A stretch of 64,000 nt of DNA from Maniola hyperantus. Lineage: Eukaryota; Arthropoda; Insecta; Lepidoptera; Nymphalidae. The notes beneath the pieces were generated by a model. That model was not told where the DNA came from. It saw only the letters and a program-made list of their open reading frames with translations, and ran no database searches. Positions within the stretch are counted from its first letter, which is position 1. Every line of letters begins with the position of its first letter. Positions 53,643 to 64,000 of this stretch are shown piece by piece. The stretch covers positions 6,386,001 through 6,450,000 of the forward strand of contig NC_048555.1 in NCBI RefSeq assembly GCF_902806685.2. The letters run 5' to 3'. Made by a program: the position numbers and the translations under genes.

Positions 53643-54370
53643 AAGCGACTTGTGGAAAATCACGGACCTACTCAACAAAAATGCATATTGATATTAAAAG
53701 ATGTAAATATTAGCACATATTATTATGTAGTTTATTTCATGATCATCATAATTCTGATTGGTTGAATACTGTTTTAGGTACCTACTTAGCATCATAGTTT
53801 TTTTAACTACTTCACATTTAAAATACCTATTAAACACAATCATAAGCTGGTTAAATTTAAATAATAATGTTTATAAATAATTATAATTGATAGATAGGTA
53901 GGTAACTACAGTTTACATTTCATGCTTGTTTATCTTGACCTATGAATGAATTTTAAACTTTGATCGTGATTGTAAAGAGACTAGAGTAATTGAAGGCCAC
54001 ACACCTACCTGTCATCTTCTACTTAATAAAACTCCACTGACAGACTGACAAACAATACATATCTTTTACCAGTGGGTATAGTACTAAGCATGAAATGCGT
54101 AGGAATTCCTATATTATTGTACCTAATTGGCAGTGGCGTATAGCTCATAGAAGCATAAACACACTGCTTACCCTCATTGTAATAAATCAATGCTTATTTT
54201 TCATTATAACCTGCCGTAAAATAAGTTCATACCTAAATGCATACCCTGGCTTGAACTCCTGTGCACGCCACTGCTAATTGGTAGGTATAGGTATGCAATG
54301 GGCAGTAAGAAAAGATTTAGGAAAATTCATACCAATGTGAACCGACCTTTAAGGGTCGAATAGAAGTGAA
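53643..54370. other. No gene recognised
   Basis: AT-rich. At 54115-54275 CTAATTGGCAGTGGCGTATA...GCACGCCACTGCTAATTGG forms a ~155-bp element with matching inverted ends, a small MITE candidate. Confidence 0.45.
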
Positions 54371-54374
54371 ATTC

Positions 54375-54970
54375 TAAAAATCTGTCAAGTCGGACTCGCA
54401 CACGAAGAGTTCCGTACTAACATGACGACCTCCCTGGCGCAGTGGTAAGCGCTGTGGTCCTATTAGTGGGAGGTCCCGGGTTCGATTCCTGGCAGGGATT
54501 TAGAATTTTATAATTTTTAAATTTCTGGTCTGGTCTGGTGGGAGGCTTCGGCCGTGGCTAGTTACCTACCTACCGGCAAAGCGGTGCCGCCAAGCAATTT
54601 AGCGTTCCGGTACGATGCCGTGTAGAAACCAAAGGGGCATGGGTTTATTAAAAACTGCCATACCCCTTCCAGGTTAGCCCGCTTCCATCTTAGACTGCAT
54701 CGTCACTTACCACCAGGTGAGATTGCAGTCAAGGGCTAACTTGTACAATGTACCTATCTGAATAAAAAAAAACATACAAGAAATAACACTTTTTATTTTT
54801 AATTTTTTAAAATTTTTATTTATTGTTATTGTGGCAATAGAAATAGGTACACATTCTGTGAAAATTTTAACTCTCTACCTATTACGGTTCACGCGATACC
54901 CGCTGACAGACAAACGAACGGACGGACGGACAGACATACAGCGGAGTCGGCTCTTGTGCCTCCTTACGGT
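54375..54970. repeat. R1-like repeat split by SINE S2 (plus)
   Basis: Left part AAGTCGGACTCGCACACGAA; right part from about 54785 with CACGCGATACCCGCTGACAG, a GGACGGACGGACAG run and CCTTACGGTTTACGG. Between lies SINE S2, 54425-54770: A box CTGGCGCAGTGGTAAGCGC, B box GGGTTCGATTCCTGG, then TAGCGTTCCGGTACGATGCC, GGTTAGCCCGC and an A-rich end. The host repeat matches the variant at 60078-60376. Confidence 0.8.
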
Positions 54971-55084
54971 TTACGGGTGGTTTCTTCATCAGAATTACAG
55001 TAACAACAATAATCATTTTTCAGCAATACTACCCCAAAGAGGCGTACTTACGCGGTGCATGTATAGGCTGGACATGAAAGCCAA

Positions 55085-55252
55085 GTATAGTACGCGACAG
55101 GTCAAGAAGGCGATCGGGCAGGGTACGCCGCGCACACCCGCACAGCCCCCGCGCTGACCCGGTGCACGCGTGCGCTGGTGACGTGCGGGTGTGCGGGGCG
55201 TCCTCCCGCCTCATACCCCAATTGCCATCTCAAGCTGTCGCGGACTATAGGT
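55085..55252. repeat. Palindromic MITE R3, copy 6
   Basis: From TATAGTACGCGACAGGTCAA to CTCAAGCTGTCGCGGACTAT, core CGCACAGCCCCCGCGCTGAC. Open frames here (54831-55157 and 55029-55214) are repeat-derived. Confidence 0.75.
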
Positions 55253-55677
55253 AGGTATTATTAATCAGCAGCGCCAAAAAATGTTGGCGAACAGAAAAAC
55301 TAGGTAGCCTGTATGTGAGGCCTAGCCTTATTTGGATGGTAGATATCTACAATGTGACAGGAAGTACACAATGAAATATATTTTATTTACGAATAATATA
55401 ATATAAACAAGCGCGGGTTGTTTTAGAAGCCTACATTGGCAAAAGTTTGGTTGTAACATGCATTGTAGCATCATCACCATCCACGCAAAACTGCCTCACT
55501 TCTAAGGACGGGTCTCCAGCCAAAGAGAAGGGAAGAAGAAGAATTTGAACTGTGGTTTATTGTTCTTCTTGTAGAATAAATGATAGAATTATCCACCGAA
55601 ATGAGAGAAACTACCCACCGAAATTAAAATCTACCGAAAATTTAAACAGACAGGCTTAATTATTACTTAATACTGAG

Positions 55678-55930
55678 CAGCATCATCATGATCAACCCAT
55701 CGCCGGCTCACTACAGAGCACGGGTCTACTCTCATAGTGAGAAGGGTTTTGGCCATAGTCAACTACGCTGGTCAAGTGCGGATTGGCAAACTTCACGCAC
55801 CTTTGAGAACATTATGGAGAACTCTCAGGCATGCAGGTTTCCTCACGATGCTTTATACTTATTTTAAATGCTTATATAGCTCCGAAAATCCGGGCTCTGG
55901 GATTGAACCCCGATGTCGCTATCATCGCTT
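55678..55930 (-). repeat. SINE S1 (minus)
   Basis: Read in reverse: tail at the left (CAGCATCATCATGATCAACC), then GCATGCAGGTTTCCTCACGA, and the B box GGGATTGAACCC at about 55898. The 3' part is well preserved and the head is partial. Confidence 0.75.
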
Positions 55931-57275
55931 ACAAAATACGAGGTAGCATAAAGCCTACAAAAACTACACAATTTGTACTAACGACAATGACGATGACGAC
56001 ATTTTTTATACGAAATGTAACTAAGTAGACCTGCAAACGCAAAAACTGCACCGAAATGCGTCATAGAAACATTATTTTTAGATGACAAATAAAAGAAACT
56101 AAAAAATTAACTAATGGATAAACTTCAGCCATAAAGTTTAGTTTTTATCCACATCGCAAAAAATGTCCCATTAGCAATCGACAAAATATAATATTTTTTA
56201 ATAGGTAGGTGTCTATAGTACCTAATATTTTCCGTGTTTTTCAATAACTTATTAATATGTAGAATGTCAAATTTATTCGTTAGATAAAGTTTATCTGGCG
56301 AAGTGCATTGTGCTGGTCTGGCACTACATGAAGCCAGCAAACAAGATAAGAAGAAGAAATTTTATCTGAAGGTTATGAAACAGGCCCAGAATAGCTTGCC
56401 GGCTTATCCTGCTTAGTCAGAACTTTGTAGCTATTACTATCTTCCTCATTTACCAACGCCAGGGGATTTTGAGTTGCTCAATTTAGTTTCCTGGTAATAT
56501 TCAGCACCAAATCGTATTTGATATGTTTCGACAACAAAGCGAGACCTTAATATATGCTAATGTTTACCAAATAAAGGTTCTTATCTGCATTGACAAAAGG
56601 CTTAGAATTCAATACGTTTATGGCACTGTATTTGGTCTGCGAGGTGGCAAAGGTGGTGGTTTAGTGGTCGTCAATATAAAAGCACTGTCGCTTTCTGCGG
56701 CGGCTAGTTCTTTGGGTCCTATAGAGAGTAAAAGGTGGGTGAACGAACTGCATTATTGCAATCAGTGTCAACAGTACCTAACCGATTTGTGATAGTGTTA
56801 CGCAACAATCGGCTCGATGCTCTCGTAACCCGGTGTGATACTTACGGATAATCTAGATCACGTTTTCATTGATTGTTCTATAGGATTATCGATTATTACT
56901 TGTGCATTGTGTGATACTAGCAACGCGTCCCGGCTTGACTCGGGTGACGATTTTCTTCGACTTGACCGAAATGACCATACCTTATTTTCATAAAATATTC
57001 GTAAATTATAGCTTTCTTAGATAATCCCTCTTTTTATTGGTGAAAATTGTGTGAAAATCCGTACAGTAGTTTCTGAGATTAGCCTGAATAAACACGAACT
57101 CTACGTGGCGGGAGACTTTAATTTATAATTATGTAGTGAAGGTCAATTGATTATATAGGTACACCTTACCACTTGTGCATTGTGTTAGGTATATCATTAC
57201 TTTCTTAAGAAAAAACAAAACTCATAAAATGTTTAAAATATACTAATAAAATAATAGTTCCAAAAATATTGCAAT
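55931..57275. other. No gene recognised
   Basis: An open frame at 56523-56792 (89 codons) contains GLRGGKGGGLVVVN but no domain I recognise and no splice context linking it to other exons. The remainder is AT-rich. Confidence 0.35.
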
Positions 57276-57280
57276 TTTTT

Positions 57281-57475
57281 AGGGTTCCGTAACTCAAAAG
57301 GAAAAAAGGAACCCTTATAGAATCACTTCGTTGTCTGTCTGTCTGTCCATCTGTCGTGTCTGTCAAGAAAACCTATATCGTACTTCCCGTTGACCTAAAA
57401 TCATGAAATTTGGCAGGTAGATAGGTCTTATAGCACAAGTAAAGGAAAAAAACTGAAAACTGTGTATTTGTGGAT
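57281..57475 (+). repeat. R1 left-half fragment
   Basis: AGGGTTCCGTAACTCAAAAG to CTGTGTATTTGTGGATTTC; the right half is replaced by unrelated sequence. Confidence 0.7.
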
Positions 57476-57794
57476 TTCTTTTGAAAATAAAACATACCCT
57501 ATGTCACTCAGAATTCTGGAATAATATAGTTATCTACTGGTGAAAGAATTTTCAAAATCATTTCAAGAGTTACAGAAGTTACACAAACAAACTTACAAAC
57601 TTTACTCCTTTATAATATTAGTATAGAGTAGTATCGAAGTATAGATTATTTAAGTAGGTAATTTATTTCCGTAAACACTCTATTAAAAAGTATTGTGATT
57701 ATTTTAATCCCACTGCATGAATTTTTCACCTTTATTGATATAGTAGGTCTTGGATTTTCACAAAGAAACAGATTGATATTCAATCTGTTTCTAA

Positions 57795-57858
57795 TAATAT
57801 ATAATATATAATATATCATATATAATATATATAATATATAATATATATAATATATCAA
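57795..57858. repeat. ATAATATAT microsatellite
   Basis: Repeated TAATATATAATATATCATAT-type units. From 57860 to 58100 nothing is recognised. Confidence 0.7.
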
Positions 57859-58104
57859 TACTTAATTTTTTGTCTAGTCTTGTTTCATTTAGATGTCTCA
57901 CATCATTAAAGTTACAAAGTATTCGAATCACGCATTTGATGCCCATGGAAGCTTTTCGTATTGTCACTAAGATCTTGCTTAATATTCAGAAGCGTACTCA
58001 TTCGCTTCATTGTATTTCAATTGGATAAACCCATTAACTCATAGTTAGGTACTTCTATCATCTTTCATATAATATGGCATACTTAGTTTTTAAATCAACA
58101 TCCA

Positions 58105-58272
58105 TACTAATATAATATTATAAATTCAAAAGTGTGTTTGTCTACCTGTCTGCTAGATTCTCACGGCCCAACAGTTTAACCGATTTTGATGAAATTTAGT
58201 ACAGAGTTAGCTTACATCCCGGGGAAGGACATAGGCTTTTCATCGCGGAAAATCAAAGAGTTACCACGGGAT
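58105..58272 (-). repeat. R2 repeat just upstream of gene H
   Basis: CATACTAATATAATATTATA, CTAGATTCTCACGGCCCAAC, CATCCCGGGGAAGGACATAG and GAGTTACCACGGGATATTAC; ends ~115 bases before the gene H start codon. Confidence 0.7.
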
Positions 58273-58386
58273 ATTACAGATAGACACTTCATTTGTATTC
58301 ATTTATAGTTTTTGTTTTTACAGATTTTGATCGTAGTTCTAATCCATCTAAATCCAATTTGTCTATTTTTTCAGAATAATAATACA

Positions 58387-61300
58387 ATGAAATCTTGTAT
58401 TGTTTTGGTTTGCCTGGTATTGTCGGTGTACGCCGCGGACAAATACAATTCAAAATATGATAACTTCGACGTGGAAACCTTGATTGGAAACGATAGACTG
58501 CTGAAATCATACGTCAACTGCTTCTTAGACAAGGGCAGGTGCACCGCTGAAGGAAACGATTTCAAAAGTAAGTTTAGTCATAGTTTAAAATTACTAACCC
58601 TTCACTAAATTCTAAAATGGTCACTTAAACATATAATTCGATTAATTATTAACCCATCACTAATTTCTAAAATCATCACTAAACGGGATAATTCGATTAA
58701 TTACTATCCCTTCACTAAATTCTAAAATTGTCACTAAACCAGATAATTCGATTAATTACTGTCCCTTCACTAAATTCTAAAATCGTCACTAGACCAGATA
58801 ATTCGATGAGAAATGAACCCTTGACGGCTATGTCATCTAGGTAGGTGACTATACAGCAGTCTAAGATGAAAACGGCCTAAGAGTTAGAGTTGTGGTGGGT
58901 TTTAAAATCCGTAAATTTGAATTTAAATTTATTAAAAGGAGGTAAGGAATTAATTCCGCAGTGAGCGCGCTTCTATGTAGTTCTAAAGTTAATTCACTTT
59001 AGAGGGAAAAAACGTACGGAAATATACCGTGGTGCGCGCTAGCGGTGCCTAACTTTCAAGGGGTTTGACAGTTTGATTAAACCAACAACCTCTAATTACT
59101 TCTACGCGATATCACATCGAAGCGCTTCATCGCTTAGCGATACGGCTTTGCCGTTAGGGGTTGTTTTTGACTAAATAGGCATGTACTTGACTGCACAACT
59201 GCACATAAAATAGTAGGTGATGTTGCAGCTTAAGATGAGTGCGCCTGCCTGAACCTCTAATTACTTCTACGCGATGTCATATCGAAGCGCTTCATCGCTT
59301 AGCGACACTGCTTTGCCGTGAGGGGTTGTTTTTGACTCAATAGGCATGTACATGACTGTACAGTGTACCTATAGTAGATAGAGGGTGTTAGTAATCAATT
59401 CTGAAACTATTTCGTAGAGTCTATGTATATAGACGTAAAGTACATCTAAGACAATTTTTTGCTAATAATTTGATTATTTCCATAGTTAGGTAACTATAAT
59501 TGAAAATGGTAGGATATACTATAGCGCTATTGGTAAAGCAATAGACTAAGAACATTATCCTTTCAACACATCCGTTTGTAATGCTAACGAATACTGACTT
59601 ATGCCGTATGTGTAATGTTTACAAAGTACCTACCACATATTTATTCTGCGTGAGCTCAGTATAATGGCGTCTGATTACTTACTTAAAAAGGTCGAGGTCA
59701 AGGTTATTGTACCTTGCCCATAAATCGCGAAATGACACATAAAATTTAATTGGGCAACGTAATACCTTACCATGAAGCACCTTTGTCATATATAGTAAAG
59801 GCATAAATATGTTTTGGAAAGTCTATGTTCCTAATTAAGGAGCTGGCACCAAAATGGTGAAATTGAAAGAAATAAACACGAGGAGCAAAAAACTGAATAA
59901 TTAAGCTGATGAAACTTAACTGCAATTAAGTATAGGTATTATACCGTTTAGATTGAAATCAGGAACTTTGGACTCAAAAGCGCAGTTTTAGGCCGTTTTG
60001 TTTGGAAATGAGTTCAAGATTGTATTTAGGTATTCAGTGACCGAAATCATCGAACTTTGGACTCAATTTAAAGAAAAAACCGGCCAAGTGCGAGTCAGAC
60101 TCGCGCACGAAGGGTTCTGTACCTGTACGTTATCTATAAAAACGTGCAAAAAAATCACGTTTGTTGTATGGGAGCCCCCTTAAATATTTAATTTATTGCC
60201 TTTTAAAGTATTTGTTGTTATAGCGGCAACAGAAATACATCATCTGTGAAAATTTAAACTGTCTCACTATCACGGTTCATGAGATACAGCCTGGTGACAG
60301 ACGGACAGACAGACGGACGGACAGCGGAGTCTTAGTAATATAGTCCCTTTTTACCCTTTGGGTACGGAACCCTAAAATAGTAGATAGATCTGAAGTGTAA
60401 TTATACCGTTTATTCAGACCAGCTTTCGATATCTATAGTTTGACAAAGTTTGGCTCCACAAGTCGTAAAAGATTTACCACGACACGATTTAAAGGTGACG
60501 CAGGACGCTCGACCGAAATTGGCAGCGCACGTGGGTAACATATTATTTGCTTTTCACTTGACATTGTATGAGAAAGGTGAGAGGCAAGATGATTTTCCCC
60601 GAAATCAAGTGCGCGAAAGGGGTTTAGAAAAAGTATTTTTGAGAAAAAACTACTGAATTTATGCTTTCGAAGTATAGTTATTGCAATTAATGAATAAATA
60701 AACTATGTCTAATGTTAAATTCTTTTAGAATTTTCATACCCCTAATCTTTTTTTTTACGCCCAAAGTTGTCATAAATTTAGTGTAAAAATGGGAATCTTT
60801 TGAGGCTCGCTTCGCTTTAATTTTAAGATCAATATTTTTTTCAATGTTTTATATAAGTATCAAAAAACCTAGATATTGACGAGATAAATCGATATAACAC
60901 TTAGTTTTGAGCGTACAGTATCAAATAATGTAGTAATTACCCTCCTACGTTTGTATGAAGAAAGCACCGTCCTGAGCCCTCTTAAGTCAGTTAAGTCTAT
61001 CCAAGAATGAGTACTTCCCACTGCCATGGGACTAGCACAATTTTTTGACATCAATTGTAAAATGTCATTCTCAAAACGCAGCAAGGTTTTCCCGGTTTGT
61101 AGTCAATTAATTTATACAAAGCCATGACCCGAAGCCATGACACATAATATAACATTTACCTAATAGAATAATAAGCTTATAAAACAGTCAAAAATTATGA
61201 GCTCTTTAGTGATATTACTAAACATAACAAGGCCAGTGACACTGATCAAGATTCAGTGGATAGTTATGGGCAGATTACACGTACCGAGTAGTGAAGCGAG

Positions 61301-62217
61301 ACAGTAAAATGTCACTCGGCCGAGACAGTGCAGTGGCTGAGAAATTGCGGCGAAATTGCACTCGTTAAAGTGTTTATACCAACCGAGTACTCGGCCGAGG
61401 ACACTGACTCGCCACTGTACTCGGTAGGTGTAATCTGCCCATAATGGTACGATTACACCTAACGAGTACAGTGGAGAGTCAGTGTCCTCGGCCGAGTACT
61501 CGGTTGGTATAAACACTTTAACGAATGCAATTTCACCAAGTTCTCAGCCACAACACTGTCTCGGCCGAGTGTCATTTTACTGTCTCGCTTAACTACTCGG
61601 TAGGTGTAATCGTACCATAAGTTTCCCAAAACAATATTTTTCCTTTATTAATAAGACAGAATATTTATGAATAAGCTTTGCGTGCATTAGTAGATAACAA
61701 TGACGATGATGACGTTGATTCATTAAATAATATCCATGACCTTCTTTCTACGTAGACAAAGATTTGGTATTTAATTTTATCTGTTACTAGCTTATGCTCG
61801 CGACTTCGTCCGCGTGGACTACACAAATTTCGGACCCCATTTCACCCCCTTAGAAGTTGAATTTTCAAAAATCCTTTCTTAGTGGATGCCTACGTCATAA
61901 TAGCTATCTGCATGTCCAATTTCAGCCCGATCCGTCCAGTAGTTAAAGCTGTGCGTTGATAGATCAGTCAGTCACCTTTTCCTTTTATATATTAAGAAGA
62001 TTAAAGATTAATAAGTTTATGCAACTTTTCAGAAGCCCTACCAGAGGCTGTGGAAACGATCTGTTCAAAATGCACTGAGAAACAGAAGCTAAACATCAGG
62101 AAGGTGATCAAAGCAATCCAGCAGAAGTACCCTAAGCAGTGGGAGGATCTTGTGAAGAAAAATGATCCTACTGGCAAATACCGCGCCGGCTTCGAGAAGT
62201 TCATTCAGGGAAGCTAA
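58387..62217 (+). CDS. CSP: Chemosensory protein H (intact, long intron)
   Basis: Exon 1 is 58387-58567 and exon 2 is 62033-62217; spliced length is 121 residues. The signal peptide is residues 1-16 (MKSCIVLVCLVLSVYA). The mature protein begins ADKYNSKYDNFDVETLIGND, a textbook CSP start. C45, C52, C71 and C74 fit C-x6-C-x18-C-x2-C, and ALPEAVETICSKCTEKQK and W-E-D-L-V-K-K-N-D-P are classical. The phase-1 donor is GTAAGT and the acceptor AACTTTTCAG. A TTTTTTCAG acceptor-like site lies 13 bases before the ATG, so translation probably starts in a second exon; an upstream in-frame ATG at 58312 lies before that site and is unlikely to be used. The 3465-bp intron, by far the longest in the cluster, holds a 55-bp tandem repeat, an R1 variant, a pair of inverted MITEs and an R2b. 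AATAAA at about 62369 is a likely poly(A) signal. Confidence 0.95.
58599..58820 (+). repeat. 55-bp tandem repeat, four units, at the start of the gene H intron
   Basis: Units begin CCCTTCACTAAATTCTAAAA and contain GATAATTCGATTAATTACT. Four copies follow one another from 32 bases after the donor. The first and last are diverged and the middle two nearly identical. Confidence 0.85.
59075..59375 (+). repeat. Direct repeat, two ~115-bp units
   Basis: CCTCTAATTACTTCTACGCG, ATCGAAGCGCTTCATCGCTT, GGGGTTGTTTTTGACT and AATAGGCATGTAC occur at about 59089-59195 and 59249-59355, ~160 bp apart, in the gene H intron. Related words occur in SINE S2. 59375-60075 holds no further feature I can name. Confidence 0.7.
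60078..60376 (-). repeat. R1-related variant in the gene H intron
   Basis: From AAAACCGGCCAAGTGCGAGT through TTGTATGGGAGCCCCCTTAA, CACGGTTCATGAGATACAGC and GACGGACGGACAGCGGAGTC to TTTGGGTACGGAACCCTAAA. The interior differs from R1 and matches the host repeat at 54375-54970. From 60377 to 61260 no feature is recognised. Confidence 0.75.
61266..61618. repeat. Pair of inverted MITEs back to back in the gene H intron
   Basis: Copy 1 (61266-61442) starts ATGGGCAGATTACACGTACC and ends GTAGGTGTAATCTGCCCAT. Copy 2 (61444-61618) starts ATGGTACGATTACACCTAAC and ends GGTAGGTGTAATCGTACCAT. The interiors (CTCGGCCGAG, GTGTTTATACCAACCGAGTA) are reverse complements of each other at roughly nine bases in ten, so the pair is one ~350-bp palindrome. 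One base separates the copies. Confidence 0.85.
61792..61995 (+). repeat. R2b repeat before exon 2 of gene H
   Basis: CTAGCTTATGCTCGCGACTT to GTCACCTTTTCCTTTTATAT, full length; ends ~40 bases before the acceptor of exon 2. Confidence 0.8.
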
Positions 62218-63505
62218 ACTTATATACTAAGTATTTGAGTAGGTGACGAACAAAATCAGATACATTTTACAGAAGAGGCCAAAAACAAATGAAACAGCAT
62301 CAATTCACTGTCGATCATTCTGATTTAAGGCACTTTTTGATGTTCCTTTCCCATACATGTATTTTAGAATAAACTGGCGAACACCTGACAACAGGGTAAT
62401 AGAATCTTTGCCAGAAGGTACATCGCTTCTAGAGACATTTTTAACACAAAAAAAAATTACGTTCTAGAAGAGTTCGGGTTAATAAAGGTTGATGATGAAA
62501 AGAACTGTTTTTGATCCATAAATATATCAGGGCTTTATAGTTAGGTACTAATTTGATGTAGACTTTGAGAGCCAAAACCGGCTATATAGTAGACAAATCT
62601 ATTTTTGTTTGCCAACTACTCTTTTTTTTACTTAAATTAGGGCTAAGAGATATTTTTAGTGTACTTAATATTACTTTTAAGTTTATTTTTCACCAAGTGA
62701 ATGAGTTAGAGGGAAGTACATAGTTCCGATACAAAAAGCTGGAGAATTTCCATAAAAATTGTTTGAATGGTGCAAAAGACCCAGTTTATAAGTGGTTGAC
62801 ATACATACAAGTTTAATTATTGGGTTGCACAGATATTGTGTGACGTGGTACAATTGTGGTTACCTTGACCAGAGATTAATACTACAAAGTACTTTTAGTT
62901 CTTATCTTACATTAAGAAACAAATCTAATTTATTGCCGACAAAAAGTTAGATTATTATACGCCCTTATTTTTAACTAGTAGTCAATGTGATAAAATAGAT
63001 ATGGATAATTGAAGAAAATCAATAATTTGGTTTTGGTATGACGTGAAGAATAACACCTAAATTAATTGATAAGGTAATGCATTTGTAATTTTCTATAAGT
63101 ATTGGTGAAAAATTGTTATTTATTTTATTAATTATTGGTGTTGACTGATTTTAATAAATGAAAATCTGAAACTACGTTTTGTTCTTAATTTTCTAACGTT
63201 ATCTACAACTTTTTTATTATAATCTTTGAAAGATTAGTAAATAAACTGTTTAGTGTTTCGTTCTTTCTCTTGATGAATTTTTTGTAGCATTTCTTATTTG
63301 AATGAGAAATGAGATTTCATTGGTAAGATTTTCAAATCATTTGGACAATCAAAGTTTTTTGTGTTTATCTAGTTCTATCACTTTTTTCAAGAACTCAATG
63401 ATTGCTTTTATTATAGAACGAGCTGTTATCGCACTCTATTCAACTTGTATTGCATATTTTGCTATCGTAAGAGTTACTGATGCATATAATTTTATTTCAA
63501 CATGC
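62218..63505. other. 3' flank of gene H and unassigned sequence
   Basis: After the poly(A) signal near 62369 nothing coding is seen. An 80-codon open frame at 63302-63544 is AT-rich and runs into a repeat. Confidence 0.4.
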
Positions 63506-63580
63506 GACCTCTGTGACGCAGTCGTAAGCGATGTGGTTTTATAAGTGAGAGGTATCGGATACGAGTCACATCAGAGGCAA
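63505..63580 (+). repeat. Diverged SINE head (tRNA-like)
   Basis: GCGACCTCTGTGACGCAGTCGTAAGCG resembles the SINE S2 A-box region and GGATACGAGTCACATCAGAG the decayed B-box region. Short and degenerate. Confidence 0.45.
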
Positions 63581-63591
63581 TTTAATTTTTT

Positions 63592-63820
63592 ACTAGATGA
63601 TGCCCGCGACTTTGTTCACGTGGATTTAGGTTGTTTAAAAATCCCGTGGAAACTCTTTATTTTCCGGGATCTAAAGTCCTTCCCTGGGATGTAAGCTAAC
63701 TCTGTACCAAGTTTCAACAAAATCGGTTAAACTGTTGAGCCGTGAAAAGCTAGCAGACAGACAGAGAGACAGACACACTTTTTAGACGGATGCATTTATA
63801 TATCAGTATGGATATGGATA
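63592..63820 (+). repeat. R2 repeat, full length
   Basis: CTAGATGATGCCCGCGACTT, CCGTGGAAACTCTTTATTTT, CAACAAAATCGGTTAAACTG, GCAGACAGACAGAGAGAC and ATCAGTATGGATATGGATAT. From 63820 to the end nothing is identified. Confidence 0.8.
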
Positions 63821-64000
63821 TGGATTTGTACCAAAAACATTTACAATAAAGAGAAAAAGAGAGTAAAATTGGACAGGAAAGTACTTATCTCTACGAAATA
63901 TCTCTACCAGTAACCCTTTTCAGTGCGAGAGGTGGTAGAGAATAGGTACAAAAAGAAGATAGAAAGTATTCATGAACAGAACATAATAGATACTAAGTAA

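Noticed and set aside
53490..53678. Frame encoding a run of ~30 isoleucines
   Set aside because: It is the reverse complement of the ATG microsatellite tail of SINE S1.
54425..54500. tRNA gene
   Set aside because: A and B boxes are present, but the sequence continues as SINE S2 and an inverted copy exists at 46695-47036; no proper cloverleaf with mature 3' end.
1..64000. CRISPR arrays, operons, bacterial promoters or terminators
   Set aside because: Spliced genes and eukaryotic transposons throughout; the tandem repeats seen have no unique spacers.

Overview
This is eukaryotic, AT-rich, repeat-dense DNA that looks like a moth or butterfly (Lepidoptera). The evidence is a cluster of two-exon insect chemosensory protein (CSP) genes, each with the phase-1 intron just after the conserved lysine, embedded in dispersed repeats typical of Lepidoptera: the 'CCCGCGACTTCGTCCGCGTGG' family, the 'AGGGTTCCGT...GGCCGGTTTTTT' family, tRNA-headed SINEs with ATG-repeat tails, RTE-like LINE ends and many palindromic MITEs. 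No prokaryotic or viral features were seen. The species cannot be named from this window.

Layout. 1-18 kb is gene-free and built of repeats: MITE pairs, a perfect 165-bp inverted repeat at 4.3-4.9 kb, and a candidate 3.06-kb transposon at 10,955-14,014 holding a GIY-YIG (Penelope-like) coding fragment. 18-29.3 kb holds three intact CSP genes: A (19,954-20,790, +), B (25,684-26,785, +) and C (28,385-29,271, -). A and B are tandem duplicates, and each is preceded by a homologous antisense coding-like fragment. 31.3-45.9 kb is a graveyard of five broken CSP loci: J (31,363-32,263, -), D (37,092-38,306, +), I (39,863-41,314, +), F (42,132-43,797, +) and G (45,138-45,889, +). They carry frameshifts, in-frame stops and, in G, a Harbinger-like MITE inside exon 2. 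50.0-50.8 kb holds intact CSP gene E. 58.4-62.2 kb holds intact CSP gene H, with a 3.5-kb intron full of repeats.

The five intact genes predict secreted proteins of 121-124 residues with an N-terminal signal peptide and the CSP pattern C-x6-C-x18-C-x2-C. CSPs are small soluble helical proteins that bind hydrophobic ligands. Here the sequence supports family membership only, not individual ligands. A, B, C and H are classical CSPs with a tryptophan before the 'DP' motif. E and the relics D, F, G, I and J form a divergent branch in which that tryptophan is replaced. The window is a clear case of gene birth and death inside a CSP cluster, with transposable elements in most introns and in one exon.

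Repeat family names used below are my own labels. R1 is the ~450-bp 'AGGGTTCCGT...GGCCGGTTTTTT' repeat. R2 and R2b are two forms of the 'CGCGACTTCGTCCGCGTGG' repeat. R3 to R7 are MITE families. S1 and S2 are tRNA-headed SINEs. Repeat borders were judged by eye and may be off by tens of bases.
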